This document shows positions 28,587 through 35,373 of a stretch of 35,373 bases of DNA, in pieces. Source of the stretch: Nitrosomonas sp. (lineage in GTDB: Bacteria > Pseudomonadota > Gammaproteobacteria > Burkholderiales > Nitrosomonadaceae); contig JAGOKN010000023.1 in assembly GCA_017994575.1 (NCBI GenBank), forward strand, positions 1-35,373, written 5' to 3'. A model generated the notes under the pieces. The model saw only the letters and a list, made by a program, of their open reading frames with translations. It made no database searches and was not told the origin of the DNA. Numbering within the stretch: the first letter of the stretch is position 1; each line of letters starts with the position of its first letter. A program made the position numbers and the translations under genes.

Positions 28587-29335
28587 CTGTTACGCAACAT
28601 CAATGCTTTGTCAGGTAAGTCGCTGATAAGAATGTCAGCACCGAGTGCAAGAGCTTGGTTGATTTCTGCGGTGCTATTGCACGTATAAACGGCCACACAT
28701 TTATCATGCTCCCTGAGTAAATTCACCAACTCAGAATTCAAGCGGTTGATAGGTAAGCATAGGCCATGAAGGAATGTCTGTGTTGCTAAGATGTGTTGAG
28801 CATCTGCAAGCGTTTGTTCTGACTCAAAATTGTAAATCAGAGGAAATGCTGGTTTGTACTGATGAGCATATACCAAGCTGGGTAGATTGAATGAAGATAC
28901 CATGATGCGCTGTTCATGATTTTGATCGATCAAATCGAGTGTTTTACGGATTTTTAATTCGTGACGAGAAGCAGGTTCCCAGTCACGATTCTTAACTTCA
29001 ATTAATAAATGACAGCGCTGCCGATAGGTAGCCAGAAAATCTTGCAAAGTCATCAGTCCTTCGCTTGCAGATTCTGGATTGATCAGCGTCTTGAGCTGGT
29101 GATAATCAAAGTCATCAATGTGTTTATCAGTCAGGCCGATTTTGTCGAGAAAGCGGTCATGCCAAAGGACCGCTATTTTATCTCGAGTTAATTGCACATC
29201 TGTTTCAATGCCATCTATGGCGTAATTCAACGCACTGTCAAAAGCACGGCGGGTATTCTCCATTGCTTCCGAGTGGGCGCCGCGGTGAGCAAATATCAAA
29301 CAATCTGAAGAGTGGCGATCGGGTTGATTTGGCAT
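28583..29335 (-). CDS. Glycerophosphodiester phosphodiesterase (GDPD)
   Basis: GDPDs split glycerophosphodiesters, the deacylated remains of phospholipids, into glycerol-3-phosphate and an alcohol. The 250-residue size fits the cytoplasmic UgpQ type, and there is no signal peptide. The catalytic motifs are FAHRGAHSEAMENTRRAF (HRG...ENT), GIETDVQLTRD (metal ligands Glu and Asp) and VLWHD (second His). Further conserved positions are LIEVKN and the C-terminal VYTCNSTAEINQALALGADI followed by ISDLP. The usual PENT reads MENT. It is the first gene of a three-gene overlapping operon with glpD and the FGGY kinase. No glycerophosphodiester transporter is encoded nearby, so its substrate may be internal lipid turnover. 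Confidence 0.93.
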   Translation of the reverse strand: MPNQPDRHSSDCLIFAHRGAHSEAMENTRRAFDSALNYAIDGIETDVQLTRDKIAVLWHDRFLDKIGLTDKHIDDFDYHQLKTLINPESASEGLMTLQDFLATYRQRCHLLIEVKNRDWEPASRHELKIRKTLDLIDQNHEQRIMVSSFNLPSLVYAHQYKPAFPLIYNFESEQTLADAQHILATQTFLHGLCLPINRLNSELVNLLREHDKCVAVYTCNSTAEINQALALGADILISDLPDKALMLRNR

Positions 29336-29370
29336 ATGCTCACATTGAGGTATTCCGATTGATAAATGAG

Positions 29371-30534
29371 TTAATTCACTGCTGTTTCCAATAACTCAAT
29401 GATAGCGGGATCTTTGGTGATTTCAGCGGCAGTTTTGCCTGTTTTGCTTTTAATTTTTGCATTGGCGCCTTTTGCCAACAGCACCTTTACTGCATCGGTA
29501 TGGTCATGTAAAGCTGCCCACATAAGCGCTGTAATGCCATCTTCATTTTGAAGATCAATTTGAGCGCCACTGTCCAGTAATAACTCAATGATGGGAGTAT
29601 GTCCATTCTGTGCAGCTAGAATGAGCGCGGTAAAGCCATTGGCAGCTTTATGATCAACTTTTGCGCCGTGCTTGATCAATGCTTTGGCGACATCTGTGTT
29701 GCCTATCAGTGCTGCCAATGTCAGTGCTGTCGCCCCATTTTTATCTTTTAAATCAACCTTGGCATCTTTTACCAATAAAGCATTAACCACATCAGCATGC
29801 CCATTCTGTGCAGCAATATACAACGCTGTAGTGTCATTGGCGGCTAACAAATCAATGGGGGCATTCTTGGCCAACAGCATTTCAACGATGACTGTGTGAC
29901 CATTTCTGGCAGCCATATACAGCGCGGTAGTATTGTCAGAAGCCAGCGTGTCAACGGGAGCATTCTTGGCCAGTAACTTCTCAACGATACTTGTTCGGCC
30001 TTCCAATGCAGCGATCATCAAGGCGGTTACTTTATCTTTGGTTTGTAAATTGATATTTGCGCCTTTGGCGATCAAGGCATCGACAATGCCTTCATGTCCT
30101 TTTTGTATTGCTAACATGAGAGCGGTAATGCCATCGGTGGTTTGTATGTCAACTTTGGCACCTTTGGCCAATAATGCATTGACCACCCCCTCATGGCCAT
30201 TTTTTGCGGCAATAGTGAGTGCCGTGGCCCCGCCTTTGTTTTGCAGATCGACTTTTACGTTTTTGTCCAACAATAAATTAACGATGTCTGCATGCCCATA
30301 CTGAGAAGCGATGATGAGTGCGCTAAACCCCATTTCATTTTGTAGGTTAGGGTCAATGCCTTTTTCAATCAATTGATTGATTGTTTCCGGTTTTCCTGCG
30401 AATGCCGCTTTAAGAAATTCGATGTTGTCATCTTCTGCAAAAGCACTACTGACGGGAAGCAGCAGTAATGCCATAGCAATCGTAAATAGTAGGGATGTGC
30501 GCGTATAATTAACTAAGTTTTTTATATAATTCAT
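29371..30534 (-). CDS. Exported ankyrin-repeat protein (about 11 repeats)
   Basis: The first 34 residues form a signal peptide with a long hydrophobic core (LLFTIAMALLLLPVSS) and a likely AFA cleavage site, so the mature protein should be periplasmic. The remaining 350 residues are about 11 ankyrin repeats of 33 residues with the usual pattern G-TAL--AA--GH--IV--LL-KGA-(V/I)D. The first lacks the TAL hairpin and the last is truncated. Repeats 5-7 are nearly identical to one another (TTALY-AA-NGH, LLAKNAP-D), pointing to recent internal duplication. There is no catalytic domain, so it is presumably a protein-binding scaffold. It lies 35 bp upstream of the GDPD gene on the same strand and may be co-transcribed with that operon. 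Confidence 0.93.
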   Translation of the reverse strand: MNYIKNLVNYTRTSLLFTIAMALLLLPVSSAFAEDDNIEFLKAAFAGKPETINQLIEKGIDPNLQNEMGFSALIIASQYGHADIVNLLLDKNVKVDLQNKGGATALTIAAKNGHEGVVNALLAKGAKVDIQTTDGITALMLAIQKGHEGIVDALIAKGANINLQTKDKVTALMIAALEGRTSIVEKLLAKNAPVDTLASDNTTALYMAARNGHTVIVEMLLAKNAPIDLLAANDTTALYIAAQNGHADVVNALLVKDAKVDLKDKNGATALTLAALIGNTDVAKALIKHGAKVDHKAANGFTALILAAQNGHTPIIELLLDSGAQIDLQNEDGITALMWAALHDHTDAVKVLLAKGANAKIKSKTGKTAAEITKDPAIIELLETAVN

Positions 30535-30959
30535 TGATTACACCTATATCTGGCATTTTGTTATTAGCTGTTGGGCATCTCGATGCAATTACTGCTTACT
30601 GCAACAATAACCGATTACATATCTTCATTTTTAAACGCTGAACGTTGTCAGGTTCCTGTTTAAAGGATGTAAGCATTTAATGATTATTTAATAGAATTCA
30701 GCATTAACCGGTAATTACAAGACCATTTCGCAATTTTATTATGAAGTCAGAAATGAATGAAGAACTGATTGAAACAAGTCTAAATCCAGAAGAAAACCCC
30801 AAGTCCGATATTTTAACTCAGAAATATCAATTTTAAGGGCTAATTAGTTTGAAATGGCTATAAAAGTCGTATTTTAGGAACCCTGGTTATCTGATGCAGA
30901 ATGAGATGCGATTTTTTCTACAATTCAGAGGGTTTGTCTTTTTATCTCTTTAGGTGCTT
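30535..30959. other. Divergent intergenic region with one doubtful small frame
   Basis: This 425-bp spacer separates the ankyrin gene (-) from pgeF (+). A 31-codon plus-strand frame with an ATG at 30741 (30741-30836, MKSEMNEELIETSLNPEENP...) has no clear ribosome-binding site. It could be the remnant of an upstream gene's N-terminus or chance. A TTGAAA at 30849 is not followed by a well-spaced -10, so no promoter is called. Confidence 0.3.
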
Positions 30960-31706
30960 ATGAATGACTGGATAATTCCGAATTGGTCGGCGCCGCACAA
31001 TGTAAAGTCGCTGTTTACAACGCGCACCGGTGGTTTTAGTACTGGCAACAATGGTATCTATGCTTCTTTAAATCTGGGAGCGCATGTCAATGATAACTGG
31101 GTTGATGTGGAACGAAATCGAACCTTATTACGTCGCTATTTGCCTAATGATCCTAAATGGTTGAAGCAAGTGCATGGTACCGTTCCAATTTGCATAGAAA
31201 ATACTGTAGCGGTCACTCCAGAAGGAGATGCGGTTTTTAGCCGTCAACGGGAAGCGGTGTGCGCAATCATGGTAGCCGATTGTTTGCCGGTCTTTTTGTG
31301 TGATAAAGCAGGCACGACTGTCGGCATTGTACACGCGGGCTGGCGTGGATTGTCCGCTGGGATCGTTGAACAAACCCTAGCTGCGATGCAAGTTGATCAT
31401 AGTCAGGTCATGGCATGGCTAGGACCAGCGATTGGGCCTGCTCACTTTGAAGTGGGAGTGGATGTGTATAAGGCGTTTGTCGATGATGACGAGCAAGCTA
31501 AACTGGCATTTTCTCCCAGCAGCACGCTGCCTGAAGAAAAATGGCTGGCAGATATTTTTTTACTGGCTCGGCAACGACTGTCAAAAATCGGGGTGACTGA
31601 GATTTCTGGCGGAGGAATCTGCACATTTAGTGATCCAGCGCGTTTTTATTCTTATCGACGAGACGGTGAAACCGGACGAATGGCTGCATTAATTTGGTTG
31701 GAATGA
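30960..31706 (+). CDS. pgeF: Peptidoglycan editing factor / multicopper polyphenol-oxidase-like (YfiH/LACC1 family)
   Basis: Proteins of this family act as purine-nucleoside or laccase-like enzymes in different reports. The E. coli member YfiH/PgeF limits misincorporation into peptidoglycan precursors. The protein is 248 residues from the ATG at 30960. A GTG at 30954 would add two residues, but AGG just before the ATG looks like its ribosome-binding site. The metal site is intact: His72 (KQVHG), Cys108 (ADCLP) and His125 (VHAGWRG). The C-terminal GGGICTFSDPARFYSYRRDG is the usual ending. The family often follows rluD; no rluD is seen here. The ZIP transporter follows 73 bp later. Confidence 0.94.
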   Translation: MNDWIIPNWSAPHNVKSLFTTRTGGFSTGNNGIYASLNLGAHVNDNWVDVERNRTLLRRYLPNDPKWLKQVHGTVPICIENTVAVTPEGDAVFSRQREAVCAIMVADCLPVFLCDKAGTTVGIVHAGWRGLSAGIVEQTLAAMQVDHSQVMAWLGPAIGPAHFEVGVDVYKAFVDDDEQAKLAFSPSSTLPEEKWLADIFLLARQRLSKIGVTEISGGGICTFSDPARFYSYRRDGETGRMAALIWLE

Positions 31707-31779
31707 ATGCGCTAATAACTTGTTAATCTATTGCTTTGCAACAGAGTATAATCCTGCCTTTCCTTTTTAATTAACGGTT

Positions 31780-32583
31780 ATGTCGACGCTTACCTGGATT
31801 ATTGCTGCCAGCCTGCTTGGTGGAATACTAAGCTTATCGTGCGCAGCGATACTCGCCTTTCATGCCCGTGTATCGTGGCTTTCAATGTTAGTGTCTTATG
31901 CCATTGGTGCATTGCTGGGAGCTGCTTTTCTCAATACTTTGCCTGAGGCATTTGAGCTTACTGACAATCCATCGCAAGTGACCATTACAGTATTGATCGG
32001 AATCTTAATATTTTTTATTCTGGAGAAGTTGGTGCTGTGGCGCCACTGCCACTTGGAAGACTGTGAAGCACATGATCCCTCGCATAGTTTGACGGTAACC
32101 GCCAAAGCCCGAGAATATATGCATGATCATGGAAGAAGTGGAATGATGATTATTGTGGGTGATACTTTTCATAATTTTGTGGATGGTATTTTGATAGCGA
32201 CCGCATTTATGGTAGACGTGCAACTGGGTATCGTGACCTCCATCGCCATCATTGCTCATGAAATTCCACAGGAAGCGGGGGATTTCATCATTCTCTTGAA
32301 TTCAGGTTATACGCGGCGTATGGCATTTCTGATGAATTTACTATCCAGCTTTGCCACATTAGTTGGGGGAGTGTTAGCCTATTTCATGCTGCATAATATG
32401 AATTTTTTAGTGCAGCCTTTATTGGGACTTGCCTCGGCCAGCATGATTTATGTGGCCATGTCAGACTTGATTCCTGGATTGCATAAAAGGCCTGAGATAG
32501 ATGCAACCGTACAGCAGGTTACCTTAATTTTATTGGGAATTTCTTCTATTTGGTTGATGGGAAATACATTTGCACATGCTTAG
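31780..32583 (+). CDS. ZIP-family divalent metal transporter
   Basis: ZIP proteins bring Zn2+ or other divalent metals into the cytoplasm. The 267-residue protein has about eight membrane helices. The metal-binding transmembrane motifs HNFVDG (helix 4) and HEIPQE (helix 5) are both present. A cytosolic loop between helices 3 and 4 carries His/Cys/Asp clusters (HCHLEDCEAHDPSH, HDHG) that probably bind metal for regulation. The ATG at 31780 is the natural start, though no strong Shine-Dalgarno is seen. The specific metal cannot be told. It lies between pgeF, a metal-dependent enzyme, and a small secreted protein, with short gaps. Confidence 0.93.
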   Translation: MSTLTWIIAASLLGGILSLSCAAILAFHARVSWLSMLVSYAIGALLGAAFLNTLPEAFELTDNPSQVTITVLIGILIFFILEKLVLWRHCHLEDCEAHDPSHSLTVTAKAREYMHDHGRSGMMIIVGDTFHNFVDGILIATAFMVDVQLGIVTSIAIIAHEIPQEAGDFIILLNSGYTRRMAFLMNLLSSFATLVGGVLAYFMLHNMNFLVQPLLGLASASMIYVAMSDLIPGLHKRPEIDATVQQVTLILLGISSIWLMGNTFAHA

Positions 32584-32624
32584 CTGGATGGCGTAGTGAT
32601 TAATTCTGAGTATAAGGATATGAA

Positions 32625-33041
32625 ATGATAAAGAAACTTTCTATACTTTTGTTGTTGTTTTTTTACACCACTATTTTGCATGCAGGTGAAACGACTATAC
32701 TTGAGAAAGTCGAAAGTAGTGCGCGCTCCTGGCTTGAATTGATGGATGCTGGAAAATTCAAGCAAAGTTGGGAGGATGCATCGCCATTATTTAAAGCAAA
32801 AACTTCTGAGTCTCAGTGGCTCAAGTTTATTGATCCAATCAGAACTCCTCGCGGGGGAATCACTGCCAGATATATAGCAACGGCAGCTTCTGCAGATTCG
32901 TGGTCTGATTATCCTGATGGAGAATATGTTGTGCTTCAGTTTTATACAACGTTCGTAAAAAAAGGCTTAGCGATGGAAACAATAACCCTGGCTAAGAATC
33001 AGGATGGGGCGTGGCAATTTCTGGAATATTCAATCAAGTAA
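32625..33041 (+). CDS. Secreted DUF4019 protein
   Basis: This is a 138-residue protein with a signal peptide (IKKLSILLLLFFYTTILHAG; cleavage likely after LHA). The mature part has the DUF4019 pattern: an N-terminal helix SARSWLELMDAGKFKQSWEDASPLFK, then TARYIATAAS, GEYVVLQFYTTFVKKGLA, and a final WQFLEYSIK, a cystatin/NTF2-like small fold. No catalytic residues are known for this family, so function is unknown. It begins 41 bp after the ZIP gene, in the same direction. Its stop lies 14 bp from the stop of the convergent glycosyltransferase gene, leaving no room for a separate terminator. Confidence 0.85.
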   Translation: MIKKLSILLLLFFYTTILHAGETTILEKVESSARSWLELMDAGKFKQSWEDASPLFKAKTSESQWLKFIDPIRTPRGGITARYIATAASADSWSDYPDGEYVVLQFYTTFVKKGLAMETITLAKNQDGAWQFLEYSIK

Positions 33042-33055
33042 GTCAATTTCCTTCA

Positions 33056-35373
33056 TTATGTTCCAGGCGCACCAATTCCCTTGAATCCCTCCGAGACGCG
33101 ATAATATACTCGGCGTACAGGTGTGCCATATCGCTCTATGACGCGGTACTCGATGCTGCCAGGGTGATCAAGCATGGTTTTTACATCGACACCCGAAGGA
33201 GTTTGCTCTAGATGGTGCCGCTTCATTCCAACCTGGATGATCGGACGCTGAGTGGGCGGCTCTGAAGGGAACCAGAATTCATACATGGCACCACTTTCGC
33301 CAAACATATTACGTGAGCGAACTTCCAGCTTTGCATCGTTGTGGGTGTAAAAAGCTAAAGCGCTGGCTACTGACCATTTGCTCATGCCCACAACAATTGG
33401 TTCTTCACCGGTTTCACTTCTGACCTCTTGCACAATCTGCTTAATTTCAATGGCGGCTTCACGCCAGAAATAATGTTCTGTGAGCAGTTGATAGGGGATG
33501 CCAGGTATTCCCAGTACTACATAATGCAACACAAATGCGTATGCGAGGACGCAAGCGATAATTGTTAAGCGCCAGGCTGCTTGTATGCGTTTGGCCATGG
33601 CACTCAAGTGATCGGTTTGGCCAATCATCCAGGCGATGGTCGGAAATATGGCCAGCCAAATCGGAGCAGTCCAATGAAACCGGGGGGAGTCAAAAGTACT
33701 GAGTATGAAACAAATGAATAAGGGCACCCCCGCAAAAACCTGCACAAACAAATGGCGTCTTTGTTTCAGTTGCTGATCAGTAGGTATTTTTGCTGGAAAG
33801 AATGCCAATGCAGCTGCAAGAAATCCAACCGGAGTGAGTAAAATCATGATATGTGCTATTAATTTATGCACAGAAAATTCATAAGTATCTGCCAGTACAC
33901 GATTGGATTGGAATGAAAAAGATGCCCAGTTATTTTCGTAGTTCCAGATGATGACTGGGGAAAATAATATTACTGCCAATAATGCGGCTAGATAGGGATG
34001 AGGGCGCAGCATCCAACGACGTGCTGTTGGGTCTATGATGACAAATACTAATGCGGCAATCCCTAATAATCCGAGTGAATATTTGGACAACATTCCCAGG
34101 CCAAAGGCGATTCCCATGCCTAGCCAAGCTGAGTTTTGGTTGGCTACCAGCGCACGTTCCATGTAATAAAGTGTGGCAGCCCAAGCGGCAACGAGTGGCG
34201 CATCGGGTATCATTAAGATACCCGTGGCGAATCCTAATGGCAGAATGGTCAGTAAAAGTACAGCGCGCATCGCAGTCGATTTGTCGTATAGATTCTGCGT
34301 TAGTGCGTATAAATAGCCCATGGATATCAAGCCACAGATCAGTGCGCCAATGCGTACGCCAAATTCATTGTGTCCCAGGATTGAGGTACCCAGCCAGATT
34401 AACCAGGCAATCATGGGGGGATGGTCATAAAAACTCAAATCCATGTGTTGGGCATATTGCCAATAATAGGCCTCGTCTGGAATAAGTTGTGCCAGACCGA
34501 AATACACAAGGCGTAACAATAGGATAAATAATATGATACCAATAGCCGCTACACGCCAGCGTATGTTCAATGACGGAAGGTCTTTTTCATTGGGGAATAC
34601 ATAAAATGCCGAGCCCAGATAATTGACCGCGGCAGTGGCGATGATGGCGGGAAATATTGCCAGTAGTGGTGGAACATGCCAAACATAAACCAGCAGGGCC
34701 AATACGCCTCCACGCAGCAATAATGCCAATAAGCCTACGGTCAGGAATCGACCAAATTTCTGCCATTGAAGATAACCAGCGTGATGCTCTCGGAAAGCCC
34801 ATTGTGAATTGAATGTATAGTTGATGGTTGCAGCTACAAAAAAACTGACGAAGTGAGCCAGCGCTAACCCCGCGTCACGATTGATCATCCATTGAAAAAT
34901 TATGGCATCGATCAATACACCAAATAACCCAACTACAGCAAAACGCCCGGCTGTATTGAGTGTGGCTGTGCCGCCTGCTAATGTGATCAGGCGTTGGATA
35001 TAGGCTCGTTGATGGGAAAAAGATAATTTCGAAGTGCCATGTGTTCGATCGTGAAAAATAATGGGCACCTCAGTGACACGCAACTTGCCTTGATTTGCCA
35101 TGAGTAATTCAAGCAGAATTTTGTAGCCATGCGCATGATTGGAAATACTAGCGGCCAATTCGCGGCGAAATGCAAAGAAACCGGAAGTGGCATCATTGAC
35201 ATCACAGATGGGGCGCGCAATCCAACCCCCTATGCGAGACAGTAACTGTCGGTGCAGCGGCCAGTTTTCTGTATTGCCGCCTGCGATATAGCGACTGCCA
35301 ACAACAACATCATGCGTGCCGTCAAGTACAGGGGTAACAACGGCGGATAAGCGCTCTGGCGGGTGACTCAGAT
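33056..35373 (-). CDS. Multidomain membrane glycosyltransferase: GT2, GtrA, GT39/ArnT-like (5' end beyond window)
   Basis: The frame runs from the stop at 33056 to the right edge without interruption, so the start lies outside the window. The first visible residues (LSHPPERL, then VVVGSRYIAGG and DVNDATSGFFAFRRE) belong to a GT2 domain of the dolichol-phosphate mannosyltransferase (DPM1/GtrB) type, continuing to about 35000. A GtrA-like domain of four helices follows (FAVVGLFGVLIDAIIF to AAVNYLGSAFYVF). The remainder is a PMT_2/GT39-type lipid-phosphate-sugar transferase with LIPDEAYYWQYAQHMDLSFYD near the first loop, DHPPMIAW, LGMLSKYSLGLL and many helices, ending in a soluble C-terminal segment. 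The layout suggests one protein that charges a polyprenyl phosphate with sugar, flips it, and transfers it to an envelope acceptor. Confidence 0.9.
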   Translation of the reverse strand, partial: LSHPPERLSAVVTPVLDGTHDVVVGSRYIAGGNTENWPLHRQLLSRIGGWIARPICDVNDATSGFFAFRRELAASISNHAHGYKILLELLMANQGKLRVTEVPIIFHDRTHGTSKLSFSHQRAYIQRLITLAGGTATLNTAGRFAVVGLFGVLIDAIIFQWMINRDAGLALAHFVSFFVAATINYTFNSQWAFREHHAGYLQWQKFGRFLTVGLLALLLRGGVLALLVYVWHVPPLLAIFPAIIATAAVNYLGSAFYVFPNEKDLPSLNIRWRVAAIGIILFILLLRLVYFGLAQLIPDEAYYWQYAQHMDLSFYDHPPMIAWLIWLGTSILGHNEFGVRIGALICGLISMGYLYALTQNLYDKSTAMRAVLLLTILPLGFATGILMIPDAPLVAAWAATLYYMERALVANQNSAWLGMGIAFGLGMLSKYSLGLLGIAALVFVIIDPTARRWMLRPHPYLAALLAVILFSPVIIWNYENNWASFSFQSNRVLADTYEFSVHKLIAHIMILLTPVGFLAAALAFFPAKIPTDQQLKQRRHLFVQVFAGVPLFICFILSTFDSPRFHWTAPIWLAIFPTIAWMIGQTDHLSAMAKRIQAAWRLTIIACVLAYAFVLHYVVLGIPGIPYQLLTEHYFWREAAIEIKQIVQEVRSETGEEPIVVGMSKWSVASALAFYTHNDAKLEVRSRNMFGESGAMYEFWFPSEPPTQRPIIQVGMKRHHLEQTPSGVDVKTMLDHPGSIEYRVIERYGTPVRRVYYRVSEGFKGIGAPGT

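Overview
The window looks like chromosome of a betaproteobacterium with mid-40s %GC by eye, most plausibly the Nitrosomonas/Nitrosomonadaceae group. That assignment is inference from gene content and order (aroQ-accB-accC-prmA, a glycogen cluster with two GH57 enzymes, protoglobin, many decayed IS5-type transposases) and from protein style. No ammonia-oxidation marker gene lies in the window.

Layout. Left edge (1-160): a minus-strand tRNA-Thr(CGT) whose 3' end faces the window edge, with a pair of direct repeats just beyond it. 382-8775 (+): a housekeeping run of aroQ, accB, accC, prmA, a zinc-ribbon/DUF3426 membrane protein and full-length cobalamin-dependent metH, closed by a likely intrinsic terminator. 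8990-9150: a relic of an IS transposase. 9159-19886: a complete glycogen locus. glgC, two unrelated-length GH57 alpha-glucan enzymes, pgi and glgA read leftwards as one probable operon, and glgB reads divergently. Together these genes take fructose-6-P/glucose-6-P to ADP-glucose, build alpha-1,4 chains, branch them, and probably remodel or degrade them.

19890-25600 is the accessory, AT-richer part. It holds a tandem-hairpin repeat, a deleted IS5-family transposase pseudogene, a PAS-GGDEF-EAL protein with a degenerate GGDEF site, a second IS relic and a frame-disrupted gene. These are followed by a small group of unusual genes: a three-helix membrane protein of unknown function (-), a 35-residue single-helix membrane protein (+) behind a multi-hairpin leader, and a protoglobin haem protein (-), with an 18-bp perfect stem-loop between the last two. 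This group is the best candidate for something undescribed in the window.

25606-29335 (-): a tightly overlapping operon of a glycerophosphodiester phosphodiesterase, FAD glycerol-3-phosphate dehydrogenase and an FGGY sugar kinase, presumably feeding lipid-derived glycerophosphate into central metabolism. 29371-30534 (-): an exported ankyrin-repeat protein. 30960-33041 (+): pgeF (peptidoglycan editing factor/laccase domain), a ZIP metal transporter and a small secreted DUF4019 protein. 33056 to the right edge (-): a multidomain membrane glycosyltransferase (GT2-GtrA-GT39/ArnT-like) cut off by the window end.
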